From Nymphaea colorata (Eukaryota; Streptophyta; Magnoliopsida; Nymphaeales; Nymphaeaceae), in NCBI RefSeq assembly GCF_008831285.2, contig NC_045146.1, positions 21,695,149 to 21,715,288 of the forward strand: DNA of 20,140 nt, given 5' to 3'. A model generated the notes under the pieces. The model worked only from the letters and a program-made list of their open reading frames with translations, made no database searches and had not been told where the DNA came from. Shown one piece after another: positions 1 through 10,720 of the stretch. The position numbers and the translations under genes were made by a program. The stretch's first letter is position 1. The number at the start of each line of letters is the position of its first letter.

Positions 1-1276
1 GCCCCAGAAAAAGTGTTGGCATCTTCACCGTTTATTTTAGACTGCCAGTTTCACAGCAAGCCCCATCACTTGCGTATGGAGTCATTTGTAATATATGAGT
101 TGTGAAGTTCTTCTTTTCTGTGATTAGGGACTGGAATCTCTGTGCTTTAAAAAGTCTGGCTTAACTGAAGCTGTAGGTTAGAGGTCAGAATCTAACGAAT
201 CAATTCGAAAGCAACACTGAAGTGCATATGTTCGATTGTATTTGTAGTGGATTCCATTCATTTTGAATTTGGTTTTGAAATGGGATATAGAACTTAATAT
301 ATTCGGATCCCTATCAAATATAGTTATGGGTTCACCCTTAGCCTTAGCCCTGAACATTTAGATTTTCTTCTAGGTCTTTCTGATGTAAGCTTGATTGATG
401 ATTGACACTTTTGATGCATGCAGAGTTCATTGTAGAGAGCGGATTTCTATCCATGTTTTCATTTTTTAAAAAAAAAAAATCTACGACCGATCTTCACTGT
501 TGCCAAAGCTCCGTCAGGCGTCAAGTTGGACGAATTAAGTGGCACCTTTCGGTCTTTTATGTGTAAAGACGGGATAGCTTGGAAAGCTACAAATTTCTCA
601 AGTTCAAATCCCAGACTTTAATGCGAGGAGGCCTCGTTTGCTGTTTGTAACAATTATAATATTTTCAATATTTTACAGCGACTATCTTAAACATAAACCT
701 CGTATTATTTAGTTTCCTCCGCGTGAGCCGCACTTTTTCTGACAACTAAAAGTCTAAAGGGCTGTCTTGATTTTTGCCTATCGCTTACGTTAAGACTCAA
801 TAAGGTCGAGCAAAGTATTTAGGCGTGGAAGCACTTTCCAAGATTGAAAAAGAGAAAATTTTGTTAAGTTCTAGATTTATATACTTTAGCTCACAGAGCC
901 ACATGTGAAAAACAACGTTTGTATTGTCCATCCGTTAGCTCCGCGATTTTAACCTCATAGACGCATAAAGTGTGACATTTATCATAAAATCAGGAAATGT
1001 GATGATCATTGTCGTCATTATTATCTTAAACTCTTGGACATTTGAGATCGGGATTGTGATCTTGAACTCTAGAAACTTGAAACCGGTTCAAACTCGACTC
1101 GCTTAACATGTTTGTCCTTTGGAGGTTGCCGTCGTATTGAGATTTCGTCTCTCTATCTCTCTTAATTGAGGGCTTGAACAGCTCGATAGAAGGGGAAGAT
1201 GCGCAGCCAGCCTTCTGTAAGTGTCCGGAAATCTGTGTGATGAAAAGGCCGCCCTCGCCTCCGAACCAAGAAGAAG
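1..1276. other. Intergenic region upstream of the BORCS8-like gene
   Basis: No protein-coding segment, RNA gene or complete mobile element could be supported here. The first few hundred bases have the mixed, T-rich look of a plant 3' untranslated region and might be the tail of a gene lying to the left, but nothing proves this. A short T6A12 run occurs near 463-479. The last about 150 bases before 1277 hold CT-rich stretches such as tctctctatctctctt, which is common in plant 5' leaders, so the transcription start of the next gene probably lies here. No clear TATA box was seen. Confidence 0.4.
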
Positions 1277-3827
1277 ATGCATGACTTCACGACCGTTGAT
1301 GGCTTTATGGACGGTAATGATTTCTCCTCAACCTACCAACTCCGTTTTCTCCTCTCTTTCGCCGAAGAAAACGGGAATTCGGCCTCTTTTCCTGTTTTTT
1401 AGTTTTTCCCTTTGTGGGTACGGGATTCATATGGGGCTTGGTTTTGTCAACTTTTTGGTTAAATTACAGTGAATGATTGCGTGGTAGAGATGATACAGAG
1501 GGTAGCAAATGAGCCGTCAGTCGGCCTTTTCTACGTCCAGCAGCATACTCAGAACGCGGTTCCGAATTTGATTCGTACGAAGGCAAGCCAGTATTCTTCC
1601 TTTTCCTCATTCGGACTCTTCCTGTAGAAAAATTTAGTGATTCGTTATGAACTGGGTGTTTCTTGCTTTGGTTGTACATAGGCAAAGAATTATCACTCGC
1701 AATTAGTCTTTTTTCTGGAAATTTTCTTTTTTGTAAAAATAAATCAGCTGGTACATGATGGTGGAATTTCTCTCCTTCAGATCTTTTCTCTGCAATGCAT
1801 CTTAAAAATTTCCTATATTTGGCTTGATAGAAGTGAACGCAAACTTCCACGTCATGGTGTTACTGAAGGCTGTGGGATATGAAAAGTGGATATATAGCTT
1901 TTTAAATAATTTTCCAAGGTCATGAACCATTAGTAACCTTCTTGTGCCCTTTGACAGAGATAGAGCGGCATATCTGGACTGGTTGATGTTGTTGTCTAAG
2001 CTTTTACTTTTGGTTTGGCGCACATTCTTCATTGCGGAAAGCAAAATGTTAGGCGTCGTCCTTCCATGGCATCTTGACATTGGAAAACAAAGAACCGAGA
2101 CTAAAAACGTCGGTGACTTTGTTTTTAAAAGAACAGGGAAATGGCCACATGGCATTCTAGTTCAGGATCGAAACCTTAGTAGCCTGATTTTAGCGTTAAA
2201 ACAAACTACCCAAATCAATTTTCTAAAAAGACAGTGGTTCCCTGGCATTGGATTTGGTTGCTAGTTGCTGAAATTACAGGCTTTTCAGATTGTTAAATTT
2301 ATAGGGTTGAGTTTATCATTTCATTTCCTCAGTTCTTGTAGCCTTTAATTGAAAATCTTATGCAACCTATCTCTACAGCACCATCTCCAGTTCCTATATC
2401 AGTTGGAAAGCTTGTTATGGAATTTGAATAAGTTTTGCTACTTTAGAAGTTCTACCGAATCTTATCGCCTAGAACATTCTTGATGGCCCTCTATTATTTT
2501 AGGCAAAATTAGGACCAAAGGAAGCAAATGGTTTAATTAGTCTCCTGGAATCATGTACTAGCAGAGGCCTATTTGCTTCTTATTTGGAAGAGAGAAGTAA
2601 TGGTTTAAACATTGTGGCTGTTAGTTTCATCTTGGCTGCATTTGGACTTGATTTTACTTACATATGATGTCAATTTAGTAGTTCAAGTAAGTTTTCGGAA
2701 TGTTCATGATACAAGTGGGCAAGTAAATTATGTGATTGTTTGCATCAATTCCTGTTTGCAGAATAGAGTTATGGAGAAGTCAAATGAGGTAGCATTGCAT
2801 ACGGCTAACTTGGACGACTCCATCACCATGGTGAGATCAATGAAAGACTTTGGTGTGCCTATAGCTGATCAGATGACTAAAGACATTCAGAAGTCTTTGA
2901 TTATGTTGTCAAGCATGAAGCTGCAGAAACGGTATGGTCTTGGTGTCTGGCGCTTTCCTTTATCGTGGATTTCATGACTGGCATCTTCTGAATGAATAGA
3001 GATGTTTGTGCATTAGATGAAAAGAACAGTAGCGGTACTTTTGTAAGCGAAGAAAACTTTCATCTATATGAATTTCTCGCAATCCTTTTAATGAGTAGTA
3101 TTTTGCTCAGTATCTTTTCCAAACTGCTTCAATAAGAGCTGTTATTGTTCTAACCCACCGCTTGCTCTCGTTAGTATTTATTTAGAAGGCTAATGGGTGC
3201 TTAGATTTTACTTGTTAACGGCCCTAAATTGGTTTTTGCATATGTAGCCCATTTCGTGTCACTTCAGAAGGTGAGGGCAGTTCATCATGGCGTGGTCTGC
3301 GGATGGCCAGAAGTGGGTCTTGGGGAGGTTCGACGTTTGGTTCAAGCTCTGTTTCAACTCAAGTGAAAGAAACTAGCAACTTGTACCACCAATATGAACC
3401 CTCTACCTCCGAACCTTCTCAGATGACAGAGAGTAAAGGATCAAACAAACTTTCCGTGATGTTGAATTCTGCAAAGCAGAAGGCTTCAGTTCTCAGATGG
3501 CTGCAACGTGATGCTTCAGGACCTCATAGTCTGAATAATAAATATTCTGGTTCTTCTAGTGCAACCCCACCATTCATCGACATTCGATCAGATGATCCAC
3601 ATCTCTCTGGGCAGATAAGCCATCAGTCTGAAATGGTTGAACATTATGAACCGCCTACCACGGGTGATCCTTCTGTAGAATCACATATTAATGAGCCATC
3701 AGAACTGATGGAGAGCTATGAGAAATTCAAGTCTGATCGTGAAGCCAAGCTAGAGGAATGGCTTAAAGAGACTGATAATCATAGGTACCAGATTGGTACT
3801 AATGAAAATACAGCTACTGCAGACTAA
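1277..3827 (+). CDS. BORCS8/MEF2BNB-like protein (BORC subunit 8 homologue), four exons
   Basis: Exons 1277-1313, 1470-1582, 2762-2931 and 3281-3827 join to 867 nt, 288 residues. Residues 13-106 match the BORCS8 (MEF2BNB) family: the signature ANEPSVGLFYVQQH lies at residues 25-38, followed by a helical stretch including LDDSITMVRSM. In animals BORCS8 is one of eight BORC subunits, which sit on the lysosome surface and recruit the small GTPase Arl8 to couple lysosomes to kinesin. The plant role is less well defined, presumably vacuole or endosome traffic (inference). Junction phases are 1, 0 and 2 and all keep the frame. Intron 2 has a GC donor. The start at 1277 is the first ATG that joins in frame to exon 2; another ATG at 1281 is out of frame. 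After residue 107 comes a Ser/Glu-rich, probably disordered tail of about 180 residues ending in a charged helix (YEKFKSDREAKLEEWLKET). Animal members are much shorter. The exon 3-4 junction is the least certain part. Confidence 0.75.
1583..2761 (+). other. Intron 2 of the BORCS8-like gene, GC-AG type
   Basis: The donor reads ACGAAG/GCAAGC and the acceptor TTTGCAG/AATAGAG. Only this GC donor joins residue K50 (AAG) to N51 (AAT) in frame. The nearest GT (1591-1592) would shift the frame and meet a stop within a few codons of exon 3. The flanks AAG/GCAAG are nearly ideal for U1 pairing, as is usual for GC-AG introns. At 1179 nt this is the longest intron of the gene. No nested gene or element was recognised in it. 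Confidence 0.7.
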
Positions 3828-5299
3828 ATATTGGTCAAACGTTTGTGCTGCCATGATTTCAAGTATCTAGCTTTTCTCGTGGTCATGTCAAGGCAACAGG
3901 CTTTCATCTTCCATGCTTTCATAGAGGAGCTCCTTGCACGATTCACATCATGGACCGGTTTTTACTCTGAAGTTTAATGTAATTTTCAGGTTAATTCTCT
4001 TTGTTCTATGATCGTTACTGTTACTGAGATGTCATTGTCCTGTATAGTGTTTTTGGAAATCATGTTAGCCTATCTTGAACGCACATAAGCTTTCATCATG
4101 TGCCCTTGAGAGCTGAACCCTGTATATTTGCTGTATTTTTTTGGAAAAGGGCTGCGTTGTACTATTTGTTCTACATTTTTGATAAAGTGATTTCTATCTA
4201 GTTCTGTATCATGAAGAGCCAGTGATGTTCCCGTCAATGTAGCTCCCATTCATTTTCTTCTATGTTTTTTTGGGTGCAATATTAAGTGTTCACGGGTTCA
4301 GGCCGTCGGTGTGAAGATGCAATTTTGAATGGAGGATGGCTCATTTGCTGAAAGGTCATGTCTCCCCATATTGGATGGGAAGATAAAAAGGTCGGATAGG
4401 TCTTTTGATTATTTTCATGTGTCAGCTTTTTTGTGCTTTGTTAATTATTTCTTAATAAGTAATTATTTATGGATAATACAAGCAGTTTTTTTTTAATGTC
4501 ATAACACACTAAAATAAGTCCGTTTAGGTCAGATTTTGTGGACACTTTTTAGCAAAATTAAACGTATTTTTTTCTCATACCAGGAAGGCTAATATTAATT
4601 CAATTTTACATTTTAAACGAATTTTATAATTTCCTACCCTAATGAAGAAAGAGAGGGATACGGTGGTTACCGATATTTGTTTTTTTATATAACTATTATT
4701 TATAAGTTTGCCATGTAAGTAAACGCGAGGGTAGTCAAAAAAATCTACAACAAATATACAAATCTCACTAAGAAGTGAATTGATATTATTGTGTTATAAA
4801 AAAACTAATTATAGGCATGACAGCCTTTACTTCTGCCTTGTATACGTTTAATGACATGCTACAAGCTCACGCCCATTATAAATCTGAATTCCATCTTTTT
4901 TTCAACACCGACGTAGAGGCTGCAAATGTGTATTCTACCAGAATGCGATGAATCCGTGACTTCCCAAAGTGGAGAATGTCATCTTTGCAATACGATAATT
5001 TCAATATATCTTTACAGATAGACTCCAAAACCAACTTCAAACCAAGAGATGTCAACCCTGTCGGCTGGGCCATCTCTATCAACTCATTGATCAACTTGCC
5101 TACTGCAATGGTCCAGTTAATCAAAGCAAGGCTTTCCTCCTCATAAAAAAGGAAAAAAGAAAAAAGGGACCCAGGTTCCATCAACTGCCCATATCAGCAG
5201 CAGGCAAATGGGTAAAGTTGCAAACAACGGCTCGTTAACTATGAAAAGTATCCAAGATATAGATTTGTGCAACAGGGCATCTATGGCATCACCAGTACT
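3828..5299. other. Region between two convergent genes, holding their 3' ends
   Basis: The left part should carry the 3' untranslated region of the BORCS8-like gene; no canonical AATAAA was seen soon after its stop. From about 4440 the sequence is strongly AT-rich and looks like plain intergenic DNA. The 102-codon minus-strand frame at 4876-5184 shows no recognisable domain and was not called as a gene. No repeat or RNA gene was recognised. Confidence 0.4.
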
Positions 5300-5305
5300 T
5301 TTATT
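5300..5305 (-). terminator. Candidate poly(A) signal of VPS2
   Basis: AATAAA on the minus strand, about 100 nt past the VPS2 stop codon, which is a typical distance for a plant polyadenylation signal. It is the first canonical hexamer after the stop. Plant signals are loose, so this is a candidate only. Confidence 0.4.
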
Positions 5306-5407
5306 CTATACCAGGAATCTAATTTTTAGGTTCAACAAAAATACAAGGATATGAACATGTAACATAGCAAGCACCAGGTTTTGTCATAGTCATGCATAGA
5401 GACAATA

Positions 5408-8400
5408 TCACATTTTCCTTAAATTATCTAGTCTAGCCTGCAAATCACTGTCAATGCCACCATCCTCACCCCCCAAAGATTCAGCCTGGGCAACCTTCGT
5501 AGTTCCTTCCGGAGCAGTCACAGCAGATGATGGGGCCTTGACAAGCTGAACCAAGGCAAGTTGTTAGCTGAACCGAAAAAATTAGAAAAATTCCTGGTTG
5601 GCATAAACGGACTAGGAAAGCATTTTACCTGTGAATCAATGTCAATTCCAATCTCATCAAGGACCTGGTTGACGAGTTCTTCTGTTTCTTCCTCCTCTTC
5701 ATCTCCTTCCAGAGCATCATCAATGGCATCACCCATCACTTCTGATACCATTTCCATCTTCTCGTTTTGTCTCTCGAACTCTTGCATTATCCTCTGCAAT
5801 GCAGGCAGGTTCATTTGCCTGTTCATTTGCCCCATAGCCTTGGTAACGCCTTTCATGGCCTCCCCCATTGCTTGTGTTGATTTCAAAGTCTGAAAATGTA
5901 ATGTTGATCATTTCAGTAATAGCCCATATTCATAAATTATATCCAACACCTTAGTGTCCCCTTCTGTTTCATCCACTAGTCTTACGTCTTAACATTTCAC
6001 TTTCATATCCAATGTGACCAAAGCATGACAGACAAAAAAAAGAAGAAAATATTTCTACATCAGTGCAGATAAATTCATGAGGATTCTGTTGATCCACAGT
6101 TGGGTTGAGGAAGTATTGTTAATTCATGTAGCTACTATTTACTTTTGGTGCATAGATATCTTCTGTCTGCTTATATGCTTCTAGCGGAACAACTGAAAAA
6201 ACTAGTTTCATAACTTAAGATGAGCTCTGTGATGTTGGGAAGTCCTCATTGGCAAACAAGCTTACGGTTTACACTTAAATAATCGAACAAAGAACCAAAT
6301 CATCAATCTGAACACCGAATGAGAGTTAGAATTTAAGAATAACACAGCAATCAACAAAATGAAAGAGGAAGCCACCTGGGCTGCTGGCATATAAATATCA
6401 ATGCTGAGAAACAAAAGAAAAATCATAGCGCACAATTTGAACGAAAGCAGCCATGGCTATTAGAAAGAAATCCAATTGCATGCACACGTTGCTGTGCAAA
6501 TGACAAAAATCAAGGAGCTAACAGGTTTTGGATGTCTTTCCATGTCACTTCTTTCCTTTTCCTTTTTATGTATTAACTTTTCAAGAGGAAGCAAGAGCAA
6601 CTAATTAGCCTGACCTGTATTCTTAAAGAAACACCTTGGAGTTGAGATTTGAGTGCATAAAACTTTGTTATCTGATGCCGGGTCCGGATAAGATCCTTTG
6701 CCATTACTTTCACAGCCGCCTAATAAAAGGAAAAAAAGTAGAGATACAAGTGAGAAAAATTACAAACATTAAACTTTGTTTATATCTAAATCATGTAAAA
6801 ATAACTTAAAGCAGGTCATGAAGATAATCAAGCTACTTCAAATGCCTGAGATGATTGAAACCGAGAACCTCATTGTTGTTTTCATACATACGGTCAGCAT
6901 TCAGCTGCCTAAAAAGTTATTGTATATTCAATCTAAAAATTCCAGAGAGACTGAAAAATCTTGCATACAAGGAAAAAGAACAAATTGACCACAGACCAGA
7001 ACCTTCCTGCATACCAGGTTCTGTTGTCAAAGGCCTGTGTATTCTGAGACTTGGCTGATTGCCTGTGCTAGATGGTTTTAGGCAACTTACCAATTGAAAC
7101 GCCAGAAACATTGCCTAGGACGACTATGCTCACCTGGGGCCTCAATAGCCTAAGTTTTTTCATTAACAACCTAAACTTTGTTTTTTTTTTTCTTATCCTC
7201 TTTTTCTTCTTTTAAGAATTTCTTTTCCATCGACCATTTTTGTGCAGTTTTTTTTCGCCTTTTTATTGTTGCATGCGATTTCCAATAAAAGTGTATGTAC
7301 GTTTTTGCATGTGCATGTACAGTTCTAGGTACACTTACATTCATATACTGTTATCATTAATATTTTATGTCATTTCAAGTTTTCAACCCATATGAATCTT
7401 CTTCTTAATACTTGTTCTTGTTTATTAGAACCATCACAGAGGATAAATTTGATGGCCAGCAAGTTAAAATAAACTATGACTGTACTGAGTATTTATGATC
7501 ATCTTTCTAATCAGATTAGTAATTCTAAGTTATGTCTTAGGATCTTAGGTTTAAATTTAAAAATTAGAATTAGAGATTTGGCAGTTAACATTTAGGGGAT
7601 GGTAAAGATTTTGCATACTCTGTAACACTGAAAGCATCGATATTACTTTTTTTTGGGGTGTTATATCACTTGTGAAGTGTAAACTTCAGACTTTATTAAA
7701 TTTGATGTTTCAAACTGCTAATACGTTTGGTACCACGTTATGAAATGCTTATACGTCTGGGCTATCACACACTCTAATTGCTTTGTTGTTATAAGTTGAT
7801 AATTACAGGCTTTCCATCAAGAAATGCTTCAGTTTCATTATTAATTTTAATAATTGCATTTTATTGGTTTCTCCTTTTTGGGGGTGACCAGCTTAATGTG
7901 CATACTCTTGCCTACGCACATGTAACTGCCTTAGCGGTTCCTAATGCTTTTAACAACATAGCCTAATGACTAATGTTGACTGCATGTATATTTATTTGAA
8001 TTATTTTTATATTATTTGAACAATCTTTATATGACTACAAATAACTGTTTTATGTATATGTGACTATATATAATAACATTTAGTCTTGCATTTTGTTGTT
8101 TCTGTACTTTCTTTTGGGTACTGCTTAAAGTGCCTAGTCCAGCGTGGGTGTGCCTATGCTTTAGATTTTACTTATCACCTCAGTTCCGCTTGGCCCTTTT
8201 CACAACACAGATACCAGCTATCCCTACTCAGGTTATTTTGGACAATCAGAATCAGCAAATGCAGGATGTTCATCCATGAATACGAACAATCAGAATTCAG
8301 CGAGAGAATGTTCACTACAAATGAAAAATGCTTTGCACAAAAAATGATTGACACATATCTTCAGGCAATTACACAAAAAACAATGAAGTAAACACTCTAT

Positions 8401-9562
8401 AACATCACAACATGTTGGTTACAAAATCAGGATGGCGGTATTTGTTGCTTCATAATATGAAAAAGGTCTTGTCCTCTTGCAATGGAGCAACATGAAGAAT
8501 GAACTTTACCATTTGCCCTTGCTTTGCTGTTTTCTTTATTTCCGTGATCAGCTTCTTCTCCTGCGCCTGCAAACCTTGCCTCTCTCGCTCAATTTCCCGA
8601 ATGGATTTGTCTAACATTCTCTTGTTTTCCCGCAGAATCTCTAAAACGTTGCAGAAAAAGAAAAAAACCTCATACAGTGAATGTGTAGAAGAACACGTAT
8701 AAAAGTTTGTCATTTTCCGAAGCAGGAGAGCGGCAGTATCCACACGAAATTATGCCTTGCAGACCTGAAAGTTATGCCAAGTGGCAGGAAAACCGGTTTG
8801 TACTGATCCAGAAAATTTTCCTTGTTCCGACATGGCTACCAACTACTTAGTTTCATGAAGCTCTGGAGTTGAAATCTAATATCCAAATCCATACTGCAAG
8901 TGTAAACTTGAATTAATCCTTCTCGCAATTATCTCGTCCTAAGCGGATAAATTCCTATTCAATTCCTCGTCTGAAATAATGTGTTTTCTGTAGTTGTTAT
9001 AGAATAAAATTAATTCGTAACTGCAACTCAATTAAGAAAACATAGAAAAGAGGGTTCGGAGAGAACCGAGACAGAAAGGAAGAAAATACTGATACTATAT
9101 AAAATATATTGGTAATCATTCTTACAATTCAACGACACCTGAAATTAGAAGAGCAAGGCGAGGCACTGAAACTATTGATTCTCCTGCTTGAAAAATTAAT
9201 CCGTGTTAAGCTGATTATTTGCCAAATTCAATTCCCATACATCAAAATTCTCAATTCATTATTCAGAATAATTTGGGCACGACCCAAGGACAAACCAATT
9301 TGGGCAAAATTGGCAGGATTAATCATAAAGAACAGAGAACCCTACGTGAAAGGAGAAGCCAAAAGTCAAAAACTGGGTCAAATGGCAAAATGGCAGTCGT
9401 CAATATAAGCCAACAACGTCACCACAGACGAAGTTCCGAACACAGACTCCCCATCCCATAGGCCCCCGATCCAGCACCTTGTTTACGGCATCAAATTGAA
9501 AGAGAAAGGAAAAAAGGATGGATACCTGCGGGGGTTTTCTTCTTGCCGAAGAGGAAACTCAT
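5408..9562 (-). CDS. VPS2.1: Vacuolar protein sorting-associated protein 2 (ESCRT-III subunit, CHMP2A type)
   Basis: Five minus-strand exons, 9562-9526, 8640-8510, 6719-6615, 5889-5629 and 5545-5408, join to 672 nt, 223 residues, the usual length for plant VPS2 (about 225). All introns are GT-AG with phases 1, 0, 0, 0. The protein starts MSFLFGKKKTPAEIL, has the basic helical core of the Snf7 family (residues 13-150, with RENKRMLDKSIREIERERQ and MKGVTKAMGQMNRQMNLP), an acidic patch EGDEEEEETEE (152-162), and a C-terminal MIM1 motif, DLQARLDNLRK (212-222), that binds the MIT domain of the VPS4/SKD1 ATPase. ESCRT-III polymerises on endosomes to pinch off intralumenal vesicles and sort ubiquitinated cargo to the vacuole; VPS2 caps the polymer with VPS24 and recruits VPS4. 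No damage is seen. The paralogue number (VPS2.1 rather than 2.2 or 2.3) is the best fit by recall, not a computed assignment. Confidence 0.95.
6720..8509 (-). other. Long intron 2 of VPS2
   Basis: An AT-rich intron of 1790 nt with GT donor (8509-8508) and AG acceptor (6721-6720). It contains long T-rich runs near 7170-7260. Several short open frames fall inside, none with a recognisable domain. No nested gene or mobile element with clear ends was found. Confidence 0.7.
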
Positions 9563-10244
9563 CCTGAACACCGATCGATTGCAGAAGTCGAACCCGAAAC
9601 AGAGCGGGGTCAAAGATCGAGGCCTTGGGGAATGGCGGGAGGGTAGAACTCCGATCTCTCGGCTTCCTTTCAACGCAAGGCTGCTCTCTTTCGTCCGTCC
9701 TTTTTCTCTTCTTTATTCTTCGTGATCGCTTAACCAAACCAACGGGGCCACAGTACTCGACCTAAAAAGAACGAGAGAGGGAGACAGGGAATCCCTCCCG
9801 ACTCCTCCTGGTCACCTTCCCCGAATTCAACCATTCGCACGCGCAACAAGAAGCGCGGGGGAAGACCAGACCAAGGGCTGGCATCGGACACGCCTTGCGC
9901 TGCCCCACCCCAACTAGAACGGCAATTTATCGGCGACATGTCAAAATATCGGATGCTTTTAAATACATTTTCCTTATCGTTTTTATCCGTAGAGATAAAT
10001 CAGTTAAAAGTCAAAACGACGACTGGAAAAAAACATATAGACACTGTTTTTTCTATTTAAATTTTTAAATAGGTACAAAAAATGATTGGTTAAATTATAC
10101 GGGTATGGTTTTGGGAATGTTATGTTGAAAGCGATTTCTCTTAAATAAATATTAAAAAAATACAACGAAAGCGTCCATTATTTTTACAATATCACCAAAT
10201 GGCTGTTTGAATGATATCCAAAATCTGTTGGATGGAAGAGAAAT
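9563..10244. other. VPS2 5' leader and promoter region, then AT-rich spacer
   Basis: Reading leftward on the minus strand, about 180-380 nt before the VPS2 start codon are comparatively GC-rich with CT-rich runs (for example near 9640-9720 and 9770-9800), which fits a plant 5' leader and proximal promoter. From about 9950 the sequence drops to AT-rich spacer. No exact transcription start can be set from the sequence. Confidence 0.4.
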
Positions 10245-10246
10245 AA

Positions 10247-10305
<59 letters not shown>

Positions 10306-10490
10306 AATTGACACTTAAGTTAGACATAAAAACCAGACCCATTGATATTTTGTTAAAAAACTATTTTAAATAAAATATAAACATCTTAATATGTTTATAA
10401 AGATTATTTTGATATAATAAAACATGCTTTGTTTCAAGTTGATATAAAACAGACTTAGGTATCTTGTTTTGATCAATTTCTTTCTCTCTC

Positions 10491-10526
<36 letters not shown>

Positions 10527-10531
10527 GTTTT
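10245..10531. repeat. Inverted repeat built from two compound (AT)n/(AG)n microsatellites
   Basis: The left arm is aaaact, (AT)15, (AG)12, aaattg, spanning 10245-10310. The right arm, 10475-10531, reads caattt, a CT-rich tract, (AT)14, then tagagtttt. The right arm is close to the reverse complement of the left, including the short unique flanks (aaaact/agtttt and aaattg/caattt), with about 164 bp between them. Shared flanks at both ends of each arm suggest that the arms derive from one duplicated, inverted segment or a MITE-like palindrome rather than two independent microsatellites. The DNA could form a long hairpin. Confidence 0.75.
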
Positions 10532-10720
10532 TGCCGAGACCAAATTAAATTTTTTGAAAATTTTTAGCAGTAGCCAACTACTTTTTGAGAACTTTTAAAA
10601 GACTGAACCAAAAAGTTTAGAAAATTTACTAGACAATTTTGAAGTTTCCAAAACTTGAGGGGACCATGGCCCCTCCGGGAACCACATGCAGAACAGGCAT
10701 GTCCCTGCTAGCTGCCTAAT
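10532..10720. repeat. Possible fragment of a dispersed non-coding repeat
   Basis: The stretch runs from tttgccgagaccaaatt through poly-A/T-rich text to ggggaccatggcccctcc near 10659-10676. Similar 'GGGG-CCATGG-CCCC' text at the end of an AT-rich stretch recurs in plant repeat sequences as I remember them; no ends, duplication or coding potential were seen here. This is a pattern recollection, not a match, and the edges are approximate. Confidence 0.25.

Noticed and set aside
1944-2264. A 106-codon plus-strand open frame
   Set aside because: It lies within intron 2 of the BORCS8-like gene, has no recognised domain, and overlaps an equally long frame on the other strand.
4876-5184. A 102-codon minus-strand open frame
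   Set aside because: No domain was recognised; it lies downstream of the VPS2 stop codon and may be untranslated or intergenic sequence.
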